NCBI RefSeq assembly: GCF_020564935.1
Contig: NZ_JAJCXB010000029.1
Span: 20,435-84,434, forward strand
Source: Streptomyces pinistramenti
GTDB taxonomy: Bacteria; Actinomycetota; Actinomycetes; Streptomycetales; Streptomycetaceae
Direction of reading: 5' to 3'
DNA: 64,000 bases
Positions 26,401-35,011 of the stretch are shown here, in pieces (the stretch's first letter is position 1; each line of letters starts with the position of its first letter). The notes below the pieces were generated by a model. The model searched no databases and had not been told where the DNA came from. It worked only from the letters and a program-made list of their open reading frames with translations. The position numbers and the translations under genes were made by a program.

Positions 26401-29400
26401 GCGAACGGCGCCACCGTCTCCGTCTCCCGTGCCTGCTCGGACGCCCGGGTTTCCGGCCGGGCGTCGAGATACGCGGCCAGCTCCGCGACGCTGGGGTGGG
26501 CCAGCAGTTCGGTGACGGTGAAGTCGAATCCGGCGGCCCTGGCCTCGGCGACGAGCCGGATCGCCAGGATCGAGTCGCCGCCGAGGGTGAAGAAGTCGGT
26601 ACGAACGTCGATTCCGGTTCTGCCGAGACACCGTCCCCACAGGTCCGCGAGTCCCCGTTCGGCCGGGGAGAGTGCCGCGGTGGGCGCATGGTCCTGCTCG
26701 GGAGCGCGGTCCGGCGCGGGCAGTGCGCGCCGGTCGACCTTGCCGCTCGCCGTGACCGGCAGCGCCCCGACCAGGACGAGTGCCGACGGCACCAGGTGGC
26801 CGGGCACCGAACGGCGGAGCCGGTCGCGCAGTTCGGCGGGCGGCGGGATGTCCTGCCCGGTGACGTAACCGGTCAGCCTGCCGTCCCGCACGATCGCGAC
26901 GGCGTCGGCCACACCGGGCAGTGCGCGCAGCAGTTCGGCGACCTCACCGAGCTCGACCCGGTTTCCGCCGATCTTCACCTGGTCGTCGGTCCGGCCGAGA
27001 AAGACGAGCGCGCCGTCGGTGCGGCGCCGCGCCCGGTCGCCGGTGCGGTAGATCCGGCGTCCCCGGCCCCGGCGGGGGTCCGGCAGGAACGCCTGCGCGG
27101 TCTGCTCCGGTAGCCCGAGGTAGCAGGTGGCCAGGCCATCCCCTCCGATGAACAGCTCGCCGGGGACGGGCACCGGCATCGGGCGGAGCCGGTCGTCCAG
27201 CACGCGGACCGAGGTATTGCTGATCGGCCGCCCGATCGGGATGGGCTCCGCGTCCGACGGTGCGCAGGGCCAGGCCGTGACGTCGACCGACGCCTCGGTC
27301 GGACCGTAGAGATTGTGCAGCCGCGCGTCGTACAGCTCGAAGAACCGGTCCCTGGCGACGGCCGTCAGGACCTCGCCGCTGCACAGCACTCGGCGCAGCG
27401 GCGAGCGCCCGGTGACCGTTCGCGCCGCCTCGGCGAGGAACGGGGTGAACATGCTCGGCACGAAGTGGGTGGTACTGATCCGGGCCCGTTCGATGAGCCG
27501 CACCAGTTCCCGCGGGTCGCGGTGTACCCCCGGCGCGGCGAGCACGACGGTGCCGCCGGCGATCAGCGGCCAGCACAGCTCCCACCACGAGACGTCGAAG
27601 CCGACGGGTGTCTTGTGCAGTACGCGCTCTCCGGCACCGAGCCGGTACTCCTCCTGCATCCAGGCCAGCCGGTTGACGATGCCACGGTGCGGGACGAGCA
27701 CCCCCTTGGGCGTACCGGTGGAGCCGGAGGTGTAGAGCAGGTAGGCGGGCTGTTCGGGGTGCACCCGCGCCGAGTACCGGCGTTCCGGCCGTGCGGCGAG
27801 CAGGGCCGTGGTCAGCAGGGCGCGCACGGGCAGGTGGGTGGTGTGCTCCAGCAAGGGCTCCTCGGTCAGCAGGAACCTGGCGCCGCTGTCGGCAAGCATC
27901 GCGGCGTGCCGGGGCGGTGGCTCCTCCGGATCGAGCGGCAGGACCGCACACCCGGCGTTGAGCACGGCGAGGTAGCCGATCGGCAGTTGTCGGCCTCGTC
28001 GGTGCAGCACGGCGATGGGTTCGCCGGGCCGCGCGCCCAGCTCCCGCAGCCGGGCCGCGACCGTGGTCGCCGCGCGGTGCAGCGCCGCGTAACTCAGCTG
28101 CGCGGTGCCGCCGTCCTCCGCGGGCGCGAGTACGGCCGTCGCGTCCGGACGGGCGGCCGCGGCGGTCGCCACCAGTCGGTGCAGACCGCCGGGGTCGGGG
28201 CGGCGCCGTGTCCGCCCCGACCCGGCGTGCCCGGTGAGGTCCTCGCTCAGCGGGATCGCCTCGACCGGGATGTCCGGGTCCGCCGCGACGGCGCGCAGCA
28301 CCTCGGTGAGGTGCGCCGACATCGCGGCCACCGTGTCCGCGTCGAACAGGCTGGTCCGGTACTCCCAGCAGCCGGTCAGCTCGCCGCCGAGCAGCACCAT
28401 GCTGAGACTGAGGTCGAGCTGCGACCATCGGCGGGGCACCGCGGTCACGGAGGCCGTCGCCGCCCCGAACGCCGCCTGCCCGCCCGCTCCCTGTGCCAGG
28501 GCGAAGGTGCCGTCCCGCAGTTCGCCGTACTCCTGCTGGAGCACGAACTGGCTCTGCACCAGCGTCGCCCGGCCGGTGTCCCTGGCCGGGGCCAGGTCGG
28601 TGACCAGACGGCGGAAGGGGTACGTGCCGTGCGCCACCGCCTCGCGCAGCAGCGACCGGGTGTCCGTGAGCAGCGTCGCGAAGGCGGTTCCACCGGGGCA
28701 GCGCGAGCGGAGCGGTACCGGATGCACGAAGTACCCGACGGCGCCCGCGAGTTCGGCGGAGTCCCGGCCGGCCAGCAGCGTGCCCAGCACCAGGTCGGGC
28801 CGGGCCGTGCAGCGGTGCAGCAGTGTCCGGTACGCCGCGAGCAGGACGGTGAACAGCGTGCAGTTCCGCTGCTTGGCCAGCGCACGCAGGGCCTCGACCA
28901 GCTCCGGCGGCACACGGAACTCCGCTGTCGCCCCACGGAAGTCGCGCGGTGACCTGTGGGGCCGGTCGGTGGGCAGTTCGAGGCTCCCCGGTGCACCGGC
29001 CAGCATCGCGCGCCAGTACGCGAGATCTCGTGGGCCGGCCGGCGAGTCGGCGTGATCCGCGGCACCGGCCAGCATCGCGGCCTGCGGATCGACGGCCGGG
29101 GGAAGGGTCGCGGGGATGCCGGTGGTCTCCGCGAGGTAGCAGGCGCGCAGTTCGTCGAGCACCACCAGGAACGACCAGAGGTCCGCCACGAGGTGGTGCG
29201 CGACCAGCACCAGCAGGTGCGTGTCCGCGCCGCGGCGCAGGAGCGTCGCGGTGAACGGCGCGGCCCCGCCCAGCGCGAACGGCCGCTCGACGATCTCCAG
29301 AAGCCGCGCGGCGATTTCCTCGTCCCGCTCCGCCGTCGTGTCGATGACGCGCAGTCGCGCAGGCTCCGGTTTTGCCTGGCACCACGGCCGCCCGTCCTGG

Positions 29401-31613
29401 ACCCAGAACCTGGTGCGCAGGGCCGGATGCCGTGCGGTCACGGTCGCCAGTGCCCGGTCCAGTGCCGGGACGTCCAGCGGTCCGTCCAGCCTGAAGACCC
29501 GGGAGAGGTTGTAGGCGGCGCCCTGCGGATCCAATTCGTGCTCGAACCAGAGCGCTTCCTGGTTCGCCGTCAGTGGGAGCGCGTCCCCGTCGGCGGCGAC
29601 TGCGGTCGTAAGGGTGGCCGCCGACGCGGGGTCCGCTGCCAGGATGCGCCCGGCGATGGCGTAGGGACTGTCCCCGTCGGCGAGGGCGCCGGGGCCGATG
29701 TCCACTCCGTACCGCCGCTGCACCCGGTGCCGCAGTTCCATCGCCCGCAGGGAATCCAGCCCGAGCCGTACCAGTGGCTCGTCGGGACACGGCGGAGTTC
29801 CGACGAGACCGGCGAGCGCGGATGCGGTACGGGCCAGCGCGGTCGCCAGCACCGCGGTGCGGTCGCCGGGCGCCGTCGCGCCGAGTTCGTCGCGCTCCGG
29901 CAGGTCAGGGACCTCCGTCCGGCCGGTACCCACGCCGGCGACGATCTGCAGCTCCCCGTCCGCGTAGGACTGCCGGAGGTACTGCCTGCGCACCTTGCCA
30001 CTCGTCGTCTTCGGCACGGCTCCCTTGGGGAGGAAGACGACGCGGTGGGTTTCGATGCCGTGCCGGGTGGCGATGGCCTGCCGCACCCTGGCGGCAATCG
30101 CGGCCAGGTCCGGATCGTCCTGGGCCGTGCCGAGTTCGTAGCACAGCACCAGCCGCTCGGCGCCGTCGGCGTCCACCGGGAAGGCGGCTCCGCAGGACGG
30201 CCGCAGCGCCGGATCCGCCCGTTCCGCGGTGTGCTCCAGATCGTGCGGGTAGTGGTTCTCGCCCCGGATGACGATGAGGTCCTTGCTGCGGCCGGTGAGG
30301 TGGAGCCCGCCGTCCCGCAGGAACCCGAGGTCGCCGGTACGCAGATAGGGGCCCTGGTGGGTATCGGCGAGGCGGGCGCCGAAGGTTTCCTCGGTCTCCG
30401 CGGGCCGGTTGTGGTATCCGGCCGCGATGCCCTCGCCGCGCAGCCAGATCTCCCCGACCCTTCCCTCCGGCAGCGCCGTGCGGGTGTCCGGGTCAACGAC
30501 GCTCACCTCGGTCCCCACGACCGGGAGCCCACTGCTGACCAGCGTGCTGCCGTGCTCCTGCGCCCGCGCGACGGTGACCCGGCCCGCCCTCAGCTCGACG
30601 GGGTCGGCGTCGATCACGGTCGGGGGGCGGTCGAAGGGCGTCGCCGTCACGATCAGGGTCGCCTCGGCGAGGCCGTAGCAGGGAAAGTGTGCGGTCGGCG
30701 CGAATCCGGCGGCGCGGAATCCCGCGCTGAACCGGTGCAGGGTGGCGGCGCGGACCGGCTCCGCGCCGTTGTAGGCCACCGCCCAGTGCGACAGGTCCAG
30801 GGTGGCCCTGGTGGCCTCGTCGATGCGCTGCAAGCACAGCTCGTAGGCGAAGTTGGGGCCGCCGCTGACCCTGGCCCGGTACTTCTCGACGGCTCGCAGC
30901 CAGTTCAGCGGGGCGTGCAGGAAGGCGCTCGGCGGCATCAGCACCGACCGGGAGCCCAGGTAGAGCGGCTGCAGGATGTTGGCGATCAGGCCCATGTCGT
31001 GGAACAGCGGGAGCCAGCCGACGAAGGTGGCGTCCCGGTCGTTGCCGCAGGCGAGCTGGATCGCGCGCTCGTTGCTCAGGATGTTGGTGTGACTGACCCG
31101 CACGCCGCGCGGTGTTCTGGTGGAACCCGAGGTGTACTGCAGGAAGGCGGTCGCGCCGGGGTCGGCCGGGGCCTCGGTCCAGCTGTCGGCGGCCGCGTCG
31201 GACACGGCACGGACGTCGGCCCTCGGCACGCCGGCCGACACCGCCGGAGGGTCGTCGGCCTGGCAGAGCACCAGCGCGGGCCGGGCGTCCGCACTGATGG
31301 CGGCGAGGCGTTCCGCCCCGGCCCTGCCCCGGCCGGAATCGCAGGGGACCGCGACACTGCCCGCGTACAAGCAGCCCAGGAAGGACTCGACGTACTCGAT
31401 GCCGGAGGGGTAGGCGATGAGTACCCGCTCGCCCCGGCATCCGCGTTCGGCCAGCTCCGCGGCGACGGCCCTGGCCCGCAGGTCGATGGCGGCGAAGTCA
31501 CGGCGCGCCGTCTCCGTGACCCCGTCGGCGAGGAAGAGGCAGGCCGGGCGGTCCGGCGTGCGTTCGGCATGCTGCCGCACGATGTCGACGATGGTGGCTG
31601 TCCTGGTGGTCAT
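23424..31613 (-). CDS. blmVI: NRPS FAAL-ACP-C-A(Ser)-PCP-C(degenerate)-A(Asn) (blmVI type)
   Basis: 2729 residues. Domain 1 (1-560) is an acyl-AMP ligase of FAAL type: LQYTSGSTRTPRGVRVSH, GPNFAYELC, CYGLAEATLIVT and RGENHYPHDLE. An ACP follows with LGLDSLRA near 621. C1 has HHLVADLWS near 808. A1 reads D-V-W-H-L-S-L-V-D-K, the Ser code with one conservative change. PCP1 has LGGDSILA near 1679. C2 has SSFALDGWC near 1880, so both catalytic His are lost. A2 reads D-L-T-K-V-G-E-V-G-K, an Asn code. The protein ends after A2; its carrier is in the next gene. It starts the peptide, possibly on an acyl chain. The start ATG at 31613 overlaps the upstream stop (ATGA). The domain order equals BlmVI. 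Confidence 0.95.
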   Translation of the reverse strand: MTTRTATIVDIVRQHAERTPDRPACLFLADGVTETARRDFAAIDLRARAVAAELAERGCRGERVLIAYPSGIEYVESFLGCLYAGSVAVPCDSGRGRAGAERLAAISADARPALVLCQADDPPAVSAGVPRADVRAVSDAAADSWTEAPADPGATAFLQYTSGSTRTPRGVRVSHTNILSNERAIQLACGNDRDATFVGWLPLFHDMGLIANILQPLYLGSRSVLMPPSAFLHAPLNWLRAVEKYRARVSGGPNFAYELCLQRIDEATRATLDLSHWAVAYNGAEPVRAATLHRFSAGFRAAGFAPTAHFPCYGLAEATLIVTATPFDRPPTVIDADPVELRAGRVTVARAQEHGSTLVSSGLPVVGTEVSVVDPDTRTALPEGRVGEIWLRGEGIAAGYHNRPAETEETFGARLADTHQGPYLRTGDLGFLRDGGLHLTGRSKDLIVIRGENHYPHDLEHTAERADPALRPSCGAAFPVDADGAERLVLCYELGTAQDDPDLAAIAARVRQAIATRHGIETHRVVFLPKGAVPKTTSGKVRRQYLRQSYADGELQIVAGVGTGRTEVPDLPERDELGATAPGDRTAVLATALARTASALAGLVGTPPCPDEPLVRLGLDSLRAMELRHRVQRRYGVDIGPGALADGDSPYAIAGRILAADPASAATLTTAVAADGDALPLTANQEALWFEHELDPQGAAYNLSRVFRLDGPLDVPALDRALATVTARHPALRTRFWVQDGRPWCQAKPEPARLRVIDTTAERDEEIAARLLEIVERPFALGGAAPFTATLLRRGADTHLLVLVAHHLVADLWSFLVVLDELRACYLAETTGIPATLPPAVDPQAAMLAGAADHADSPAGPRDLAYWRAMLAGAPGSLELPTDRPHRSPRDFRGATAEFRVPPELVEALRALAKQRNCTLFTVLLAAYRTLLHRCTARPDLVLGTLLAGRDSAELAGAVGYFVHPVPLRSRCPGGTAFATLLTDTRSLLREAVAHGTYPFRRLVTDLAPARDTGRATLVQSQFVLQQEYGELRDGTFALAQGAGGQAAFGAATASVTAVPRRWSQLDLSLSMVLLGGELTGCWEYRTSLFDADTVAAMSAHLTEVLRAVAADPDIPVEAIPLSEDLTGHAGSGRTRRRPDPGGLHRLVATAAAARPDATAVLAPAEDGGTAQLSYAALHRAATTVAARLRELGARPGEPIAVLHRRGRQLPIGYLAVLNAGCAVLPLDPEEPPPRHAAMLADSGARFLLTEEPLLEHTTHLPVRALLTTALLAARPERRYSARVHPEQPAYLLYTSGSTGTPKGVLVPHRGIVNRLAWMQEEYRLGAGERVLHKTPVGFDVSWWELCWPLIAGGTVVLAAPGVHRDPRELVRLIERARISTTHFVPSMFTPFLAEAARTVTGRSPLRRVLCSGEVLTAVARDRFFELYDARLHNLYGPTEASVDVTAWPCAPSDAEPIPIGRPISNTSVRVLDDRLRPMPVPVPGELFIGGDGLATCYLGLPEQTAQAFLPDPRRGRGRRIYRTGDRARRRTDGALVFLGRTDDQVKIGGNRVELGEVAELLRALPGVADAVAIVRDGRLTGYVTGQDIPPPAELRDRLRRSVPGHLVPSALVLVGALPVTASGKVDRRALPAPDRAPEQDHAPTAALSPAERGLADLWGRCLGRTGIDVRTDFFTLGGDSILAIRLVAEARAAGFDFTVTELLAHPSVAELAAYLDARPETRASEQARETETVAPFALCPALEGRSGLADAYPISMAQRALLAHRTDDPGYEVYVTSVAVDALIAPGALEQAVAHVLARHPYLRSRFDLTGHAEPVQIVPETVSRLPVEVIDQRAEPARDKRFGAWMLAERKRHFDLDHGPLVRFTVHDYGSDFRLTVSSFALDGWCTALVLTDLLTAYRAALKGPLPDPAVPRTGYADFVALERAAVRSPGHRAFWAAELHGAEPSTLPRWTLRRPPAEGPVYQRRTVVEIDDAVRDGLLGLAAELGVGLKHVLLGVHLRVVRLLTGRRDLITGLETNGRPERADGDRVVGVFNNILPLRVDVPAEESWARLALAAYAAETRISPYRRYPLVTLNREFGVSRLFDTLFVFTHFRLYSGLSGADGLAVSGLQAPDQTYLPLTAHFNVDAQSGRLRLLLEADPVRSPDEQTARIAEWFRAALETAARAPHRSSAGIGAQPHEPPATLVAPPKTSVHDLIEAVVRQGADRTALLQGGRHLSYRLLWQRSGRLAALLQARSAGPETVVGLWAERSVDAVVGMLAVLRAGAAYLPIDPETPSRSVPALLAEAGAALLVLPPGTAAPAGVDPRAMVRTDDTGPGTAIRLRRPELRPEHLVCVLATSGSTGRPKLVGVTHQGLVNYLRWCVPAYGISDRTFAPVHSSLAFDLTVTALLAPLVAGGTAHLLPGTDPTRLGTALAIGHHTLLKVTPSHLSALTGQLAVQGRGLTGVTAVVGGEQLDFAQVAALREVAPDAVVFNEYGPTETVVGCCVPRVGETGEGPVPIGSPVTGSSAAVLAAGAPAPAGVPGELAVGGYGVARGYLGRPADTADVFVPDPGRPGARRYRTGDVVHRLATGALLFHGRTDRQVKIRGFRVELGEIEQALAAHPAVARAAVLLRTAPSGAPRLVAYWCPVRPGHRDRMPQARHLRGWLAARLPGRLVPTEIQQRADLPLTRNGKIDYAALPGTRDRRDHLVDRLESLTEQEADLLLRRADRPPDPPDEAGGSDVRI

Positions 31614-34600
31614 CGCGGTTGCTCCCCGGCCTCGGCCAGCCGGAGTGCCTCCCGGACCAACTCGCTCTGCCGTCCGGCACGAAGCTCGTCGACCGTCCGG
31701 GCCAGCGCGGCGATGTCGGGCGCCTGGTACACCTGGCGTACGGGGATGTCGAGGCCGAAAGCCGTGACGATCCGGAAGTGGAACTGGGTGAGGAGCAGCG
31801 AATCCCCGCCCAGATCGAAGAAGTTGTCGTGCATATCGATCATGTCGATGCTGTTCCGGCCCGTCCGGCCCAGCACCTCGGCGGCCAGCTCGGTGATCGT
31901 CCGTTCGGTCGGGGTGGCGGGCCGGCGGGTCCGCGGCCGGTCGGGCTCAAGCGGCGGGGCGGGCAGGGCCGCCTCGTCGAGTTTGCCGTTCCTGGTCAGC
32001 GGAAGCGCGGGCAGGACGACCGACCTGCCCGGGATCAGGTGGCGCGGGAGCCGGTCGGACAGATAGCTCCGCAGCAGACCGCTGGTCAGGTCCTGGGCCC
32101 GCGCGCCGCCCTCGGCCACCAGGTAGGCCACGAGCCGTCGCCGCTCCCCCGTACCGTGGGCGGCCACGACGCAGTCGCGTACCGCGGGGTGGGTCAGCAG
32201 GGCGGCCTCGATCTCGCCGGGTTCGATGCGGTAGCCGCGCAGCGAGAGCTGTTTGTCGGTCCGGCCGAGGTAGTCCGGTTCACCGGGCAGGACCCGCACC
32301 AGGTCACCTGTGTGGTAACGCCGTCCGCCCTTCCGACCGGGCGCGGGCCGGAATCGGTCGGCGGTCAGGGCGGGGTGGCCGAGGTAGCCCCTGGCCACCC
32401 CGATCCCGCCGACGGTGAGTTCGCCTCGGCCGCCGACCGGCAGCGGCCGTCCGTCGCTGTCGACCGTCTCGACGTGCTGGCCGGGGATCGGCTGTCCCAG
32501 GGGGCTGGCGGCCGGGCCGTGCCGGTCGGGCGGACGCAGGCGGCGGGCGGTGACGTGCACGGTGGTCTCGGTGGTGCCGAACATGTTCACCAGCTCCGGC
32601 CCGCGATCACCGGTCCAGTCGAACCAGGGCCCGAGCTTGGCCACCTCGCAGGATTCGCCGCCCAGGACCACGAGGGCCAGCGGCAGACCGTCAGGCCCGG
32701 TTCGCGACGCGGTGGGCAGCAGGGCCCGGAAGGCGCTGGGCGTCTGGCCGAGCACACTGACGCGCTGGGTCAGCAGCGTCGCCCACAGCTCGTCCGGCGC
32801 GCGGACCACGTCCGGCGGAATGAGCACCAGCCTGGCCCCGCTGGTCAGCGCGCCCCAGATCTCCCATACGGAGAAGTCGAACGCCGCGGAATGGGTCATC
32901 GCCCAGGTGTGCCGCTCACGCGGGCCCGGGAGCGCGGCCCGGCACGCGGCCAGTACCGCGGTCACGTTCGCGTGGCTGACCAGCACGCCCTTGGGGCCCC
33001 CGGTGGAACCCGAAGTGAACACGGCGTAGGCCACGTTGGCCGGGTGCGCCCGCACCCGGGGCGCCACCGTCGCCGCGGCCGGGCGTGCGGGCCCGTCCAT
33101 GAGCAGTGTGTCCGCACCGGGGTCCGGCAGGTGCCGCACGGTGGACGTGGTGAGCAGCAGCCGGATACCGGCGGCGCGGGCCAGCTCCGCACGGCGCCGA
33201 GGCGGGTCGGCCGGGTCCATCGGCACGTAGGCCGCCCCCGCTTTGAGGGCGCCCAGCATCCCGGCCACCAGGTCGACCGACGGCTCGGCGCACAGCCCGA
33301 CCATGCTCTCCGGCCCGCAGCCCCTGGCCCGTAGCTCCGCCGCGAGCCGGTCGGCCCGCGCGTCGAGTTCCCGATAGGTGACCTGCCGGCGGCCACAGCT
33401 GATCGCCACGGCGTCCGGTTGCCCGGCGACGATCCGCTCGACCTCATGGTGCAGGCAGCCGGTCCCCTCCGCGGCGGCCGGGTCGCCGGTCGTGGCCAAA
33501 GGGGGTGGGAGCGGCCGGGCCGACGGGACGGGCGCACCCGGATCCGCGGCGGCGGAGCGCAGCACGGCCACCGTCCTGGCCAGGATCTCGGCCGCCGTCG
33601 CGCCGTGGATCCGGGACCGGTCGAACTCCAGCTCCAGCTCCACTCCGTTCGCCAGCGGGGACGCGGTCATCGTGAGCGGGAACTTGGCGGCGACCGGGGG
33701 CGACGCCAGCGCCGTCGTGGTCAGGCCGGGCAGCTCCACCCGGGGTGCCGGGGTGTTCTGGTAGGCGAAGGCCGCCTGGACGAGCGGGGTTTCGGCGAGG
33801 GAACGCCGGGGGTGCACCGCCTCGACGATCCGCTCGAACGGCACTTCCTGGTCGTCGAGGCCCTGTCGGACGACCTCGCGCACCCTGCCCAGGAGTTCTC
33901 CGAATCCGGCGTTGCCCGACAGGTCGAGGCGGAACGGCAGCAGGTTGACGAAGCAGCCGACCAGCCCGGCCAGCTCCGGGCGGACGCGTCCGGCGACCGG
34001 GCTGCCGATCACCAGGTCGTGCTGCCCGGCCAGGCCACCGACCGCCAGCCCGAACCCGGTCAGCAGCACCGCGAACAGCGTGGTCCGCCGTTGACCCGCC
34101 AGGTGCCGGAGCTTTCGTACGTCGGCGTCGCCGAGTGAGGACCGCAGGGCCCCGGCGACCTGCTCGGAGGGCGGGCCCGACGCCCTGCCGAGCAGCTCCA
34201 GCCGTGCCGGTGCGCCGTCCAGCGCCGACGTCCACCGGGCCAGTCGCTCGGCGAAGCCGGCTCCTGCGGCCCGGCGCCGCTGCCAGGCGGCGAAGTCCCC
34301 GTACTGGACCGGCAGCGGGGCCGGCTCGGCGGGTGTCCCGGCGACATGTGCCCGGTACAGCTCGGCGATGTCGGCCAGCAGTATCCCGAGCGACCACCCG
34401 TCGTCGGCGATGTGGTGGCGGACCAGGACGAGTTCGTGTTCCGTCCGGTCGAGGCGGAACACGAAGGACCGGAGCATCGGGCCCGTCGTGAGGTCGAACG
34501 GGCGGATGGCCAGCGCGGCCGCCTGACGGCGGCTCGCCGCGCGCCGGGCGGACGAGGGCAGCCCGGTGAGATCCACCAGCGGCAGTTCCGCCAACTCGGC

Positions 34601-35011
34601 GGCGGGCAGCACCTCGACGGCGGGACCGCCGTCGACGGCCGGATACCGGGTCCGCAGCACGGAGTGCCTGCGCAGCACGTCCTCCAGTGCCGTTCGCAGG
34701 GCGGGCAGGACGAGTTCGCCGGTCAGCCTGAGGTGCAGTGGGAGGTGGTACGAGCTGGCCGTCGGGTGGAACCGGTGGGTCAGCCACATGCGTTGCTGTC
34801 CGAAGGACAGCGGTACCCGCGTGCCGTCGGCCACCGGGATACCGTGGGTGGCGCGCAACTCGCGCAGGATCTCGGCCTTGTACGCGGAGATCTCCGTCTG
34901 CACCTCGGCCGTGAGCACGCCACGCCGGGCCACGCACCGCAGCCGGTCCCCGTCGGCGGTGACGGTGATGCCGCGCCGACGCAGGTCGGCGAGGAAGGCC
35001 GCGGCGTTCAC
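31610..35011 (-). CDS. blmVII: NRPS C-A(Thr-like)-PCP with TubC-type docking domain (blmVII type)
   Basis: 1133 residues. The N-terminal ~55 residues (AAFLADLRRRGITVTADGD onward) match the TubC docking domain that accepts a PKS partner, here the KS-AT-KR-ACP protein encoded just upstream. C (60-480) has HHIADDGWS near 202. The A domain reads D-F-W-G-V-G-M-V-H-K. The canonical Thr code is DFWNIGMVHK, so position 278 changes Asn to Gly and 299 Ile to Val. PCP has LGGDSLLL near 1069. In bleomycin this module adds Thr. The altered pocket may take Thr or a bulkier beta-hydroxy amino acid such as the hydroxyvaline reported in zorbamycin. The start is GTG at 35011, overlapping the PKS stop (GTGA). 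No epimerase or other domain is present. Confidence 0.93.
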   Translation of the reverse strand: MNAAAFLADLRRRGITVTADGDRLRCVARRGVLTAEVQTEISAYKAEILRELRATHGIPVADGTRVPLSFGQQRMWLTHRFHPTASSYHLPLHLRLTGELVLPALRTALEDVLRRHSVLRTRYPAVDGGPAVEVLPAAELAELPLVDLTGLPSSARRAASRRQAAALAIRPFDLTTGPMLRSFVFRLDRTEHELVLVRHHIADDGWSLGILLADIAELYRAHVAGTPAEPAPLPVQYGDFAAWQRRRAAGAGFAERLARWTSALDGAPARLELLGRASGPPSEQVAGALRSSLGDADVRKLRHLAGQRRTTLFAVLLTGFGLAVGGLAGQHDLVIGSPVAGRVRPELAGLVGCFVNLLPFRLDLSGNAGFGELLGRVREVVRQGLDDQEVPFERIVEAVHPRRSLAETPLVQAAFAYQNTPAPRVELPGLTTTALASPPVAAKFPLTMTASPLANGVELELEFDRSRIHGATAAEILARTVAVLRSAAADPGAPVPSARPLPPPLATTGDPAAAEGTGCLHHEVERIVAGQPDAVAISCGRRQVTYRELDARADRLAAELRARGCGPESMVGLCAEPSVDLVAGMLGALKAGAAYVPMDPADPPRRRAELARAAGIRLLLTTSTVRHLPDPGADTLLMDGPARPAAATVAPRVRAHPANVAYAVFTSGSTGGPKGVLVSHANVTAVLAACRAALPGPRERHTWAMTHSAAFDFSVWEIWGALTSGARLVLIPPDVVRAPDELWATLLTQRVSVLGQTPSAFRALLPTASRTGPDGLPLALVVLGGESCEVAKLGPWFDWTGDRGPELVNMFGTTETTVHVTARRLRPPDRHGPAASPLGQPIPGQHVETVDSDGRPLPVGGRGELTVGGIGVARGYLGHPALTADRFRPAPGRKGGRRYHTGDLVRVLPGEPDYLGRTDKQLSLRGYRIEPGEIEAALLTHPAVRDCVVAAHGTGERRRLVAYLVAEGGARAQDLTSGLLRSYLSDRLPRHLIPGRSVVLPALPLTRNGKLDEAALPAPPLEPDRPRTRRPATPTERTITELAAEVLGRTGRNSIDMIDMHDNFFDLGGDSLLLTQFHFRIVTAFGLDIPVRQVYQAPDIAALARTVDELRAGRQSELVREALRLAEAGEQPR

